This document shows positions 33,564 to 43,528 of a DNA stretch of 64,000 nucleotides, piece after piece; position 1 is the stretch's first letter, and the number at the start of each line of letters is the position of its first letter. The stretch lies in the NCBI RefSeq assembly GCF_036492425.1, contig NZ_AP025298.1, forward strand, positions 1 through 64,000. Reading direction: 5' to 3'. Both the position numbers and the translations under genes were made by a program. The DNA comes from Persicobacter psychrovividus (GTDB taxonomy: Bacteria; Bacteroidota; Bacteroidia; Cytophagales; Cyclobacteriaceae). Under the pieces are notes generated by a model that saw only the letters and a program-made list of their open reading frames with translations, ran no database searches and was not told where the DNA came from.

Positions 33564-34550
33564 TTATTGATAACGCTTTATCGCTTTTTCAAAAAGCCCC
33601 TTGATGGACTCCCGTAGCGGTTCAGGCTCCAAAACTTCCACATCCGCCCCATACTCCAAAATTTTACTCTCCAACTCTTTATTCAAGTACACCCTAAGCT
33701 GAACGATCAAATAATCCTCCGTATCCTCGATGACTTCTTGCGTTTTATGCAGTTGTTTGGTCAATACATAATGCTTGCGGTTGCCGTAAAACTTCAGTTT
33801 GACATTTTCAGGTTGGGTATCTTTATAAATCGTTACCCCCACGCACAAATTATAAAGCGCCGAGACGTTCGGATACTGCGGTGGATATTCCAAGCTGTAT
33901 TCCTTTTGCTCAAACTGAATAATCCGATCCAAAGGATACACCCGCAATTCCTTATCGCTATCCGTCATACCGATCAAAAACCATCGGTTATTATACTGCT
34001 TGAGCAAATATGGATGCACCAAGGCATCATATTCCTCCCCATCAAATGTTCGATAAAGCAACTGAATGGTCCCGTCCTCATTCAAAACCTTGTGCAAATC
34101 CGCAATCAACCCAATCCCCTTCAGCGGTTGTTCATCATAAAAGATCTTCTGCTGTTTCTTTTCCGCCTGCAAAGCCACATCAAACTGTGCACTCAACAAC
34201 TGAATACTTTCCTTGATGCTACTGAACTGCTCATACTGCTGATACTGGCTCAACATCGTAATGACATTCTTCACCTCACCCTTATCCATCTCACTCAGCT
34301 CACCACCAAACAGCGAAAAATTAGCATCCGTATAATGATAACCCAACTTTTGATTGCACTTGATCGGCGCCATCTTATCCCGAAAAACTCCATTCTTAAG
34401 ATCCGAAATATCCTGCTTGACCGTCCGCTCACTGACTGCATCGTCCAATCGATTATTCAAAAATTCGCGAAGCTCTTTGAAGTTATATTTTACCTTGCTT
34501 TGAATTGCCTCATCGATCAATTGAAAGCGTTTGATTTTGTTTATTGACAT
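33564..34550 (-). CDS. WYL-domain transcriptional regulator
   Basis: Protein of 328 residues from ATG 34550 (MSINKIKRFQLIDEAIQ). The N-terminal winged helix has SERTVKQDISDLKNG as recognition segment; the middle WYL domain has IQLLYRTFDGEEYDALVHPYLLKQYNNRWFLIGM; a C-terminal extension follows (WCX-type). WYL regulators bind inverted repeats and ligand nucleotides and often control CRISPR or other defence genes. It is next to the operator-bearing small-protein cluster and so is a candidate for binding the 21-bp palindrome, though direct evidence is absent. It lies about 42 bp downstream of the 34593-35570 gene. Confidence 0.88.
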   Translation of the reverse strand: MSINKIKRFQLIDEAIQSKVKYNFKELREFLNNRLDDAVSERTVKQDISDLKNGVFRDKMAPIKCNQKLGYHYTDANFSLFGGELSEMDKGEVKNVITMLSQYQQYEQFSSIKESIQLLSAQFDVALQAEKKQQKIFYDEQPLKGIGLIADLHKVLNEDGTIQLLYRTFDGEEYDALVHPYLLKQYNNRWFLIGMTDSDKELRVYPLDRIIQFEQKEYSLEYPPQYPNVSALYNLCVGVTIYKDTQPENVKLKFYGNRKHYVLTKQLHKTQEVIEDTEDYLIVQLRVYLNKELESKILEYGADVEVLEPEPLRESIKGLFEKAIKRYQ

Positions 34551-34592
34551 AGGAGAAATTGAATTAGAACGTAATCCCAAAAGCTACTACCT

Positions 34593-35570
34593 TTACGCAT
34601 TACTTGCAACTTCCAACAATCGACATTCTTTATTGCCTTTAAATAAGGTTGTGCTTTGAACCACTTTACCAATTGCTAAAAGGTGATTATCGATAAAAAA
34701 CTTCGCCTTGGTTACCTCCCCCTCCATACCGTTCATCGGAATAACTGACAGATCCGTCCCTCCCTTCATCTGTACGCAATTTTGCCCAGCTCTTTCTGAA
34801 AAGTAATTTGAAAAGCTATTTCCTGATTTGAAGGCAAAATAATGACTGAACATCCAACGATCATGGAGACTTTTATCTGCATCATGAACAAAGGTTAGGT
34901 TTACTTGCGTCTGCCCTAAATCAAACTCCAAAAACCAGTTCAGTTTATCGTACCAAAACTCAAGGTCTTCCAAAGCCAATTCATCGTTAGAACCAAAGTT
35001 AGCGCAAACAAGCAAATCAAGAGGCTCATCCATATTGCCCGCACATACCTGCTCAACAATAGTCTTTAAATTATACCAACAGCGATTGATTTGAAAATCT
35101 GAAATGCCATTTTTATCACGTCGCTGTAACAGGTAATTATCCACAATGATGAAACTCTCCGTGTAGTGCTTCAATGCATCGAGCGCTCCCCACGAGTTTA
35201 GCGTATGCTGTCCAACAGAATCTTTACTTATCCGATATTCTTTCTGTCCAGAATAGGGTTGCCAATCCTGCGGTGAAGCAATCATTTTCTTTAAGCCACC
35301 TGTTTCCCCAAAAGAAAAGTGGGTTGTAAATCCGTCACCAACTTGATAGCTATTCCCATCAAATAATCCCCCACGCCCTGTAATAGCGTTATTTAATAAA
35401 GACTGACCAATCAGCGAACTCATGAACTCAGGATGGCTTGAAAGGTCTGTTTTGTCGAAGGCAATGAAAGTTGATTTATTCAGGAAGGTAACCAAATTAC
35501 GCATTAATTCATCCTTATCCGTGGCCGTCAATAAACTTACACCCGACAGTTGTTTTTCGAGCTCTTGCAA
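34593..35570 (-). CDS. Unknown protein with PLD-like/HDR motif, partner of AAA ATPase
   Basis: Protein of 325 residues. No firm family. The stretch VHDADKSLHDRWMFSHYFAFKSGNSFSNYF resembles the H-D-R plus G-x-S-F-x-x-F pattern found in some phospholipase-D-like domains of defence proteins, but a full HKD motif is not visible. It begins 43 bp after the frameshifted AAA ATPase and ends about 42 bp before the WYL gene. A toxic or effector partner of the ATPase is a reasonable but unproven reading. Confidence 0.5.
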   Translation of the reverse strand: MQELEKQLSGVSLLTATDKDELMRNLVTFLNKSTFIAFDKTDLSSHPEFMSSLIGQSLLNNAITGRGGLFDGNSYQVGDGFTTHFSFGETGGLKKMIASPQDWQPYSGQKEYRISKDSVGQHTLNSWGALDALKHYTESFIIVDNYLLQRRDKNGISDFQINRCWYNLKTIVEQVCAGNMDEPLDLLVCANFGSNDELALEDLEFWYDKLNWFLEFDLGQTQVNLTFVHDADKSLHDRWMFSHYFAFKSGNSFSNYFSERAGQNCVQMKGGTDLSVIPMNGMEGEVTKAKFFIDNHLLAIGKVVQSTTLFKGNKECRLLEVASNA

Positions 35571-35613
35571 AAAATCAATATTGCAGAAACTCTTGATAGG
35601 TTCTCTTTACATG

Positions 35614-37567
35614 CTACTTCCTATAATTACCTGTTACCAAACCCATCATCAACATAGAGGTTTCATCCAAAAAACCTTCACCAAACTCTCTGGAAAGGGT
35701 ACCATCAGGGCGAATATCAATTTTATAACATTGCTCCTCCGGCGTCGTGTTTTCGGTGGCAGGGTTTAAATAATACAAATTGATAAGATTAGGGTCAATC
35801 TGTTTGGTCGCCACATTGAATTGAAGTTTTCGAATCAAATATTCTGAATGCGTTTCAACCATAAAATTCACATTGAAACGGTGCGTTGCATCAATCAACA
35901 TATCTGCTAACATCGACTGTAACTTTGGGTGCAAATTCGTCTCAGGCTCTTCTAAAATAATCAACTCCCGTGGAGTACTGCGGTCATAAACAGGGCCTTC
36001 TTCTTTGATTAGTTTTAAGGTATTTTTATACACACAATCAAAAGCATCCCGGGACCAGTTGGGTTTACCCGTCGAGTCACCTAAAACTTGATAATATTGG
36101 AAGGTTTGCGTTTTATAATTCCAAAAATTAAAATTAATTCCATCCAGCTTCAGTGATGGTATTTTAATAGGAGTACAAATTGAGGCAATTTTAAATATAA
36201 CTGCTAAAATCTGAGAATAGCCAAACCCCAAATCGGCAATATTTACTTCTTCAGCTTCTTGATTAATTATTATTACTCTCTGAACGACCCCCTTCGATCC
36301 GTTCTATTTTTAGAGTCAAACCCAACCCAAATGTATGAAGCCAATCGTGAATAAAATTCAGACGATCATCCGAGAATGTACAGTATTTAAATGCTTGCCT
36401 CTTCAGCTTTTGTTGCCGTTTATTTAAAATCTGCTCATTCAATTTAATCTCCTTTTCACGTGCCGCCCATTCCCTCTCGTTAAATAATTCACTATTTTCA
36501 TCATTTAGCCACGCATTATCAATCGGGCTAAACATTAAAGAATTAGCGCTGGCCTTATCAAGTCCATAAAATATGAACTGTTTATTTTCTAAAAGATCAT
36601 GAACAAAATTAATACTTTGATTAAAATCTGTACTGTCGGAATCCAGTTGATACAAACGCTGTGTACTGGACCGAACGGCATTTACCACAGGAATATCAGG
36701 TAATAATATCGCTTTCTTTAGTTTCAACAGATCAGTGAAAAGGTGATCAATGAACTCTTTACAGTCTGTTGTTAAAATATCTTTTATTTTAACATATCGG
36801 ATAGAAGTCAAGTCAAAATTCACTTCCCTATTCTCAAACAAGTCCTCTACAGACCATAAAACATATTCATCAGCATATTTCAAGTGCTCAGCATCGTTCC
36901 ACTTTAGGTTGTCTTTCAACCCCAACCCTGAATACCTAATAAACAACTTATGTATCAAAGCCTCGAATAGGGAGTCTGAAAGGTTAGCAATATTACGATA
37001 AGCATTATTAACCACCCTTTTTTGGTTCAATCCCTTTTCTTGACTAAATGCCTCATATAAAATATCACTAAATAAAGTGGAGATTCTCTTGTGTTTCCTG
37101 CAAGGTCATTAAATGAAAAAATAAGTCCTGGGTTATGCCATTTCAAAGGCGAAACACGTTCCCTCAGGTTGTCTACCATCTGAAATCGATAATTCTAATA
37201 AACGATTATCCAGAGCCCCGTATTGGGGGCCAAAGATCAAATGAACATAAAAAACATCTGTAACACCCCAGAACAAATTTTCTGTATTCGAAATTTGGTA
37301 AGAGAAAGAAATATATTTGTTGTCAGAATACTTATTCTTCACCTGTTCAAAATCACCTAATTGATGTGTTTTTGAACTAAGATTTAGTTTTCTTAAACCA
37401 TGTTTTTGTGAACTTTCAGAAAGCAACCGTAAGGCTTTAAGAACGGAACTTTTCCCGCTACTATTGGTTCCCGTAATCACATTAATCGGAGCAATATTAA
37501 AAGTTGTCCTTTCTTTAAAAAACCTGAAATTTTTAATACTAAGACTTTGTAGGTGTGGCTTTGTCAT
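35614..37567 (-). pseudogene. AAA ATPase (DUF3696-like, ABC-type), frameshifted
   Basis: Three pieces of one protein. Piece 1 (37133-37567) has the N-terminal LKNF-type start and Walker A GTNSSGKSS. Piece 2 (36263 to about 37085) is the middle region with SSTQRLYQL. Piece 3 (35614 to about 36300) has GFGYSQIL, LIILEEPETNLHPKLQS (signature and Walker B) and VETHSEYLIRKLQF (H-switch), ending FGEGFLDE. The reading frame changes near 37125-37135, near 37085 and at a run of five G near 36287; reading through other frames restores expected residues (for example LKWHNPGLIFSFND and EEVNIADLGFGYSQ). Either a decayed gene or sequencing errors at homopolymers. Family members act as abortive-infection or anti-phage ATPases. 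Confidence 0.75.
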
Positions 37568-38095
37568 GTCAATTTTATTTATACAAAAGGCAAAAATTAG
37601 GCATGAATCAAATTATAAAAACCACTATGTAAAGTGAGTTATCGAAATATGTTTGACCATCCACCTCGTATTTCCACTGTACCCCACCTTCGTAAACTTG
37701 CCTACCGAAACCAACATCATCAATATGGCAATACTACCACAAAGCCTGAGGGAATGTAAATTACCACGACCAAAGCCAAATTCTTTGCTTCCAATAAGCA
37801 AAAAGTCTCAACAAGGTAATGGTCCCCGCCCATATTTATACTCACTACGGAACAGATTGAGGGCAGGAACAATGTCTGAGTTTACAGCTTGATCATGATG
37901 GAGGCACTTTTCTGATTGGGGAGGTAGAAGTTTCATGAAACACCTTTTTAATACGAATACCTAATCTATTGTATTCGCATCCGGCCGGATTAGAGGATTC
38001 AGACTAAGCAAAAGAAAAAAGACAACCAATCAATTCCGAGTCATAATCTTCAATTTTCGACAAAGCCATTTTGTATAGTTTGAGTGTTATTTTAT
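37568..38095. other. Intergenic region without recognised gene
   Basis: About 530 bp between the AAA ATPase start and the ParB end. An open frame on the plus strand (37653-37892) has a composition and content unlike a real gene and no promoter. The minus strand has a GCCTTTTG -7-like box at about 37576-37583 that may serve the ATPase operon; no 21-bp operator is found there. Confidence 0.4.
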
Positions 38096-38116
38096 AATGT
38101 GCAAAATTTGCACATT
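38096..38116. promoter_or_regulatory. Palindrome copy 1, candidate parS
   Basis: AATGTGCAAA-A-TTTGCACATT, a perfect 10-bp inverted repeat with one central base, downstream of parB. An identical copy lies at 38213-38233. Confidence 0.5.
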
Positions 38117-38148
38117 TACCTAAAATGGGGCAGGGCCGATTTATAACA

Positions 38149-38190
38149 AAAAAAACAGCAAACCGATCCTGTTCGATTTGCTGTTTTTTT
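38149..38190. terminator. Bidirectional terminator after parB
   Basis: AAAAAAACAGCAAA (38149-38162) pairs with TTTGCTGTTTTTTT (38177-38190), a 14-bp stem with A and T tails. It sits between the two palindromes. Confidence 0.8.
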
Positions 38191-38212
38191 GGGAAAAATA
38201 AGTGCAAATGCA

Positions 38213-38233
38213 AATGTGCAAAATTTGCACATT
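38213..38233. promoter_or_regulatory. Palindrome copy 2, candidate parS
   Basis: The same 21-bp sequence as 38096-38116, overlapping the last base of the parB stop codon. Two copies next to parB make this the best centromere-site candidate of the partition system. Confidence 0.5.
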
Positions 38234-39150
38234 TAACGCTTGAGTTCTTCAGCCAAGGCTATATAATAGTCAGCCAAAGCCTGTTTTTCTTCCTGGCTGA
38301 ATTTCTTCGCCTGTTTCAGAATCGCTGCGGTTGAGCGTTGCTGTTTGGTCAGCAGAAGCTCAAAAGGGCTGCCGATTTTCTGTTCTTTTTTGACTGCTTT
38401 CTTTTGTTGGAATCTTTCAGCGAACCATTGCAGATCTTGATCGCTCGCATAATCATCATTTACCAATACTTTGGAATGAAGAAAATCAATGACCTGCACC
38501 TCGGTCGAAATCTCCTTTTCTTTCCCCAACCTTTCAAGGTCGGCTTTCTTAATATTCAGTGAATGGTTCATCAAACGCTCACGAATATCTTTGGGCAGTT
38601 TTTGTATACCTTTAAAGGTATTGAAATCATTCATGATCGAACGTGGACTGACCCCAAATTTCTCGGCGACAATTTCCTTGGTCGGGCGACCTTGTTCAGA
38701 TTGCTCTCCTACATTATTTTTGAGCTGATCATAATTCATTCCTCGCAAATAGGAGAGGTGCAGCTTGCTCAGATTTCTTTTCCCAATCTGCAGGTTGAGC
38801 ATAAATTCCTTGACCTGCTCGATATCCCTGAACTTACGGGTATGCACCGCAAATTTCTTGTTGAGCTTTTGACAAATGGCATAACGGTTATGCCCATCAA
38901 CCAAAATATCCTGTTGCCCATTACTCCAAACAATCAAAGGCTCACGCACACCTTCGCTTTTGATGCTCGCCTCCAATGTTTTTTGTTCATTGGGATTCAG
39001 CGGCGGTAAATAGGCTTTAAGCTCTTCCAAAATCACCAACGGATAATCTTTGGGTAAATACATCCGCTGATTGGCACTTACCTGCAGTGAATTATTGGAA
39101 TTACTTTTATCGTTCGCTTGTCTCAGTCTATTTTTCAAACTCATAATCAA
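38233..39150 (-). CDS. parB: ParB-like partition protein
   Basis: Protein of 305 residues. The N-terminal ParB/RepB domain shows LEASIKSEGVREPLIVW, DILVDGHNRYAIC and VHTRKFRDIEQVKEFMLNLQIGKRNLS; a helix-turn-helix follows (KEIVAEKFGVSPRSIMNDFNTFKGI, about residues 163-188). It binds centromere sites and, with ParA, partitions the plasmid. ATGA overlap with parA. Two perfect palindromes just downstream are probable binding sites. A second start 6 bp in (MSLKN) is equally possible. Confidence 0.9.
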   Translation of the reverse strand: MIMSLKNRLRQANDKSNSNNSLQVSANQRMYLPKDYPLVILEELKAYLPPLNPNEQKTLEASIKSEGVREPLIVWSNGQQDILVDGHNRYAICQKLNKKFAVHTRKFRDIEQVKEFMLNLQIGKRNLSKLHLSYLRGMNYDQLKNNVGEQSEQGRPTKEIVAEKFGVSPRSIMNDFNTFKGIQKLPKDIRERLMNHSLNIKKADLERLGKEKEISTEVQVIDFLHSKVLVNDDYASDQDLQWFAERFQQKKAVKKEQKIGSPFELLLTKQQRSTAAILKQAKKFSQEEKQALADYYIALAEELKR

Positions 39151-40127
39151 AGGGCAAATTCTGGAATTTCAGTTTTAAAATCCAAACGGTTCAACATCTC
39201 AACAGTCAATTGCATGTAGGCTTTTCCCGCATCGCTGGTGGAGCCATATTGCATCAAGTCTTTGCGAAGCAAAACATTCTGTTCCAAGACCGACGACCGA
39301 GGAATAAAGGTAGTCAGCATACTATCATTAAAATAAGTATTCAGATCTTCCATCGCCACCTGCTGTGCAGATTGTGACCCCACAAAGCTGGTAACAAAAA
39401 TGCCCAAAAGATTCAATTTAGGGTTCAGGTCGAATTTCACTTCCTTAATCTGCTCCATCACTTTGTCCATTCCCGAAACGGAATAACCCTCCGCATGCGA
39501 GGGAACAAAGATATAATCAGCCGCCGCCATGGAAGGGTAGGACTTGCCCGGAGAGTTATCAATCAATATAAAATCATACTCATCTTTGTACTTTTCAAGA
39601 CGATTGCGCATCAGGTACATATAATTTACATCCGACTTCAAGCGTTCCTTATCATCATCCAACTCATAAGAAGAGGGAATCAGGTCTATTTTCACACGTT
39701 TATCCCCATTATGCAACACACGATACTTGACCACCTCTTCGCCATCTGGGTGAAAAATATGCTGAAAGACCTTTTCACTACCATCGGTGCAGGAACGGGT
39801 CAGGTTGGACTGAAAATCAAAATCAACCATCAGCACTTTATGTCCCAATTTTGCCAAACAAGCAGCAACATTAAGCACAGAAGTGGTTTTACCCACCCCT
39901 CCTTTGTTATTGTAAAAACTGATCGTGATAGAGCGATAGTCAATCTCGAGGCCATATTTAGCCATAACTGGCCGGACTTTATTAACCACCATCGGGGTTA
40001 GGTTTGCCGAACCGTTCAAAATTTTACTTAATCTACCTTTGGTGAGTTTCGCAGCTTTTTCAATTACAGAAACAGGAAGTTCTGGGCGTTCCTCAAAAAA
40101 ATTTTTTATCGACCTTAACTCTTTCAT
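39147..40127 (-). CDS. parA: ParA-like partition ATPase with N-terminal HTH
   Basis: Protein of 326 residues from ATG 40127 (MKELRSIKNFFEE); the longer frame reaches back towards the iterons and is unlikely. The N-terminal 60 residues form a helix-turn-helix (VIEKAAKLTKGRLSKILNGSANL), as in large type Ia ParA proteins that also repress their operon. The deviant Walker A NNKGGVGKTT lies near residue 75; DFDFQSNLT and DFILIDNSPG are the A' and B motifs. It forms an operon with parB. Directly upstream lie the iterons of the origin. Confidence 0.92.
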   Translation of the reverse strand: MKELRSIKNFFEERPELPVSVIEKAAKLTKGRLSKILNGSANLTPMVVNKVRPVMAKYGLEIDYRSITISFYNNKGGVGKTTSVLNVAACLAKLGHKVLMVDFDFQSNLTRSCTDGSEKVFQHIFHPDGEEVVKYRVLHNGDKRVKIDLIPSSYELDDDKERLKSDVNYMYLMRNRLEKYKDEYDFILIDNSPGKSYPSMAAADYIFVPSHAEGYSVSGMDKVMEQIKEVKFDLNPKLNLLGIFVTSFVGSQSAQQVAMEDLNTYFNDSMLTTFIPRSSVLEQNVLLRKDLMQYGSTSDAGKAYMQLTVEMLNRLDFKTEIPEFAL

Positions 40128-40241
40128 TTGGTGTACAAAAATGCGGATAAACAGAAATAAATTGATTGTTACGCTCAAATATACCCCTGATTGAGTATAA
40201 ATCAAACCCTTTTTTCCCAATTAATCGCCCAATTCCTTAAC

Positions 40242-41023
40242 TATTACAGACCGGCGGCAACACATTCCATCTCGATTTTTTTAATTATTACAGACCGGCG
40301 GCAATACATTCCATCACGATTTTTTAACTATTACAGACCGGCGGCAACACACTCCATCACGATTTTTTAACTATTACGGACCGTCGGCAATACGTTCCAT
40401 CATGATTTTCTAACTATTACAGACCGGCGGCAATATGTTCCATCACGATTTTTTAACTATTACAGACCGTCGGCAATACGTTCCATCACGATTTTTTAAT
40501 TATTACAAACCGTCGGCAATACATTCCATCACGATTTTTTAACTATTACAGTCCGACGGCAAACCAAAGTCTATTAATTATTACAGTCCGACGGCAAACC
40601 AAAGTCTATTAATTATTACAGTCCGACGGCAAACCAAAGTCTATTAATTATTACAATTTGACGGTAAATCAATCAGCAATTTTGTTTTTGAAAAAATGTT
40701 CTGCAACAGAATTTGATAAAATGAAAGCGTTCATGACGACGATCAAAAAAAATCTATAATTATTTTAAGATAAAAAAATCAATCAAAGCCTATCAAAGAT
40801 TTAGATTTTATAAGGTTATCTATATTATATATTAGGCGGCTGTAACTAACTGATAATCAAGTCGCATGATATGGTTAAAATTACAAACTGACGGCATACT
40901 ATTACAGATCGACGGCATACTATTACAGATCGACGGCATACTATTACAAACTGACGGCATACTATTACAGATCGACGGCATTTGAAGTCCTGCAAAATTG
41001 TAACTATTACAAAATGACGGTGC
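40242..41023 (+). other. Iteron replication origin (oriV), two arrays of 19-bp repeats
   Basis: The repeated unit is TATTACA-N2-CNGNCGGCA. Array A: 11 copies at 40242, 40286, 40329, 40372, 40415, 40458, 40501, 40544 (43-44 bp period) then 40579, 40614, 40649 (35 bp period), the long spacers being conserved (CATTCCATCACGATTTTTTA type, then CCAAAGTCTATTAAT type). Array B: 40879, 40900, 40921, 40942, 40963 (exactly 21 bp period) and 41005 (two periods later). An AT-rich stretch of about 200 bp separates them and may be the melting region. All copies point the same way, towards rep at 41080. Typical of Rep_3-controlled origins. Confidence 0.88.
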
Positions 41024-41079
41024 GAAATTGCAACAAGCTTCTTATATTGTCATGAACTTAAGAAAAAGCCACCAACTCC

Positions 41080-42603
41080 ATGGAGATTACTACGATTCTG
41101 AATCAAAAAGTACAGAAACATAACAATCTGATCAAAGGAAAGCAGGGATCATTGACTGCTGCGCAAAACAAAATGATTTTTTTTGCCGCCATGTCGATTA
41201 TTGATCAACTGAAGACCAAAGGAAAAGTAGATTTCGTGAATCCTACGGGGAAGGGTAAGGCGCAGTATATTCGTTTGGATCCTGCTTTTATTGCCGGGGC
41301 TGAAAACACCAATAAGATTTCAGGTTCAGCTTTTGAAAGTATGCGCACGCAGTTGGGGGATTTAACCTCGACAACCGTCAACCTTTTTGAGGTCAGCGAG
41401 GATGGGGAAAGAGGCTACAGTCGTCAGATTCCAATAGCGATCGATACACTGGGAGAGATTGATCGATTTTCCAAAAAAAAATCGACAATCAAAGGAGATG
41501 GCGGACTGTATCTTCAATTGCATGATGAGATTATCCGTCAGTTTGAAATTTCTTATGAGAAGGGGGATTTCACCCAATACCTTTTAAAGAATGTGTATTT
41601 TTTGAAAAAGGGGCATTCGTGGGCTTTGTATGAATTATGCCGGATGGAACTGAATCAACGCCGACAGAAAGATTTGCAGGTAGAGTGGTTGGTTGATGAT
41701 TTGGCAAATAAAATCTGCAAAGACAAATACCGCAGTAAAGAGGGAAAATTGCAGTATGGGCCTTTCAAAAACAGGGTCTTGAAACCATCGATTGAGGATA
41801 TCAATCTGGATGATAATTGTGATATGACCATTCAGCTTTTGGAAGAAAAAAAGGTTGGCAGAATGATTACGGCAATTGTCTTGCGGATTGTCAATGAAAA
41901 ACTGGTGACCTTGTCTTTGGACAAAGAGCAAAGCGATGAAGCTAATGAAGTTACGCTCACACCAAAGATTACCGAGATGCTTTCACTGATCTTTGATCAG
42001 TCCACCAATGGGCTCAAAACCATGAAGAAACAGATTCTGTATGATTTGAGTGTTAATGGATTGCAACAGGAGCAGATTCTTAATTTTCTTCAGGAGATAT
42101 TATCGCGTAAAAGTGAGATTTCTGCACGCACAGCTTATTATCGCCGCATGAGTGATAACTGGTTGAAATCGCAGCGTTCGGGCACGCCGACATTGTCTTT
42201 CTCCTATGACAACAAGGCGGCTTCCACGCAAAAGGCTTTTGTGGAGCAAAACCAGAAAGCCAACGATTTAAAGGCCAGGAAGCAGGAGTGGGAGGATCAG
42301 AAAACTAAAATATCCGCTGAATATCAGCAATGGATTGAGATGACCCGTCAGAAATATTTGACCTCCGTAAAAAGCCTGAGCTTAATGCCGAGGTATTTAT
42401 TGTATTTGAGTAAAAGTGCCTCGGCTTATGAACGCAAATTCTTGCAGGAGTGGGAACAGGGGGCCCCATCAGAGGATGCCAGCAAGTGGTTTGGCCGTTT
42501 CCTGATTGCTGAACTGGGTACTGAGGAGGAGAATCATTATCTGAAAAATGGCTTGAAGGCCTTTGCCATGGACAAGCATCACTTTGATTTGGATGCTTAT
42601 TAA
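41080..42603 (+). CDS. Rep_3-family plasmid replication initiator
   Basis: Protein of 507 residues. The N-terminal two thirds carry the tandem winged-helix pattern of Rep_3/RepE initiators: KHNNLIKGKQGSLTAAQNKMIFFAAMSI, then YLQLHDEIIRQFEISYEKGDFTQYLLKNVYFLKKGHSWALYELC, then GPFKNRVLKPSIEDIN. It is longer than the common 250-350 residues because of a charged helical C-terminus (about 340-507). It would bind the iterons just upstream to open the origin and control copy number. The start ATG lies 57 bp after the last iteron. Confidence 0.88.
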   Translation: MEITTILNQKVQKHNNLIKGKQGSLTAAQNKMIFFAAMSIIDQLKTKGKVDFVNPTGKGKAQYIRLDPAFIAGAENTNKISGSAFESMRTQLGDLTSTTVNLFEVSEDGERGYSRQIPIAIDTLGEIDRFSKKKSTIKGDGGLYLQLHDEIIRQFEISYEKGDFTQYLLKNVYFLKKGHSWALYELCRMELNQRRQKDLQVEWLVDDLANKICKDKYRSKEGKLQYGPFKNRVLKPSIEDINLDDNCDMTIQLLEEKKVGRMITAIVLRIVNEKLVTLSLDKEQSDEANEVTLTPKITEMLSLIFDQSTNGLKTMKKQILYDLSVNGLQQEQILNFLQEILSRKSEISARTAYYRRMSDNWLKSQRSGTPTLSFSYDNKAASTQKAFVEQNQKANDLKARKQEWEDQKTKISAEYQQWIEMTRQKYLTSVKSLSLMPRYLLYLSKSASAYERKFLQEWEQGAPSEDASKWFGRFLIAELGTEEENHYLKNGLKAFAMDKHHFDLDAY

Positions 42604-42985
42604 TACAAATGTGGTTATGGTATTCACTTCATCATTCAAAAAGGTATGTGGCGGTATTTCAATTCATGGGAGATTTTAAAAAGCATATGGACTGAAAGAC
42701 GATTCATTCCTTTTTTTTCGATGAATATGTAGGTGTCGGGAGATGGGGGATAGCACAAGAAATCCGCAGGCTATGAATGTGGTGATGATTTGAGACGAGG
42801 TGTCACCACCAACCAAATCTATACCACCCTACTAATTGAAAAGGGTACCACTAAAGATATAATAAATCGGGTCATTGCCCGTAGTTTTCAGTGTACTATT
42901 TTTGAGACTGCTTCATAAAAGCTTTTGTTTCCCTTAGTCGATACGATTCTCCGGTCATGGTTAACAAATGTGCTTTGTGAGTCAA

Positions 42986-43435
42986 TCAGAGCAGCTGCCA
43001 GGAGCCACCTGCTGTCGGATAAAAGCCTCCTGTTTCTTTGCCTCTTTTTTGCTGGAAAATAAACGCACATACGCTCGAATAGCTGATCGAATATCCTTCT
43101 TGCAGGACAATATCATAAATATCCCGTCCGTTCAGCAACTGCTTGCCAAGCCCTAATTTACGCTGGCGATCATTCTCAGTAAGCAATGCATTGATCCGAT
43201 CCTGCAGCTCCTTGGTCATCTTGACCTCAGTACTGTTGGACACATCATAAGCTGGTGCCTGAACAGAATAAGTCCGAAAAGCCGTAGTGAAATTCGGGTG
43301 TGACTTCACCAATAACTCAAATTCGACCAAATATTTCTTGACCGTCTTTCGACTGATTTCGAGCTCATGAGCAATTTGCCGTTGGCTCATCCGGTCGCGA
43401 TACGACTGCAAAATGATCTCCTGTTTGATGTTCAT
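42986..43435 (-). pseudogene. Truncated IstA-type transposase fragment
   Basis: About 149 residues from ATG 43435 (MNIKQEIILQSYRDRMSQRQIAHELEISRKTVKKYL): the helix-turn-helix N-terminus of an IS21 IstA transposase. The DDE catalytic domain is absent because the frame ends after GGSWQLL in unrelated sequence. Could still bind the element's ends if expressed. Confidence 0.72.
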
Positions 43436-43438
43436 CGT

Positions 43439-43486
43439 TACCATTGTTTAATCTAATTCTGAAAAGAATTAGATTAAACAATGGTA
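43439..43486. terminator. Perfect 22-bp hairpin at the start of the IS21 remnant
   Basis: Arms 43439-43460 and 43465-43486 are perfect complements around a GAAA tetraloop, just upstream of the truncated istA start. No T-tract. It may block read-through from outside into the transposase gene. Confidence 0.7.
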
Positions 43487-43528
43487 CCCTTTTCGGCTGG
43501 TAGGTGGTATACTTTTGATTGGTGGTTA

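Noticed and set aside
37653-37892. Open frame of 79 codons on the plus strand
   Set aside because: Composition is not gene-like, no promoter box is at a suitable distance, and no similarity to a known family comes to mind.
38004-38213. Open frame of 69 codons between parB and the ATPase
   Set aside because: It runs through the terminator hairpin and both candidate parS palindromes, so it is non-coding regulatory DNA.
43439-43486. The 22-bp hairpin as a recombination site or small RNA
   Set aside because: It sits precisely at the transposase start inside an IS21 remnant. Protection of the transposase gene from read-through is the simpler reading, and no promoter points at it.
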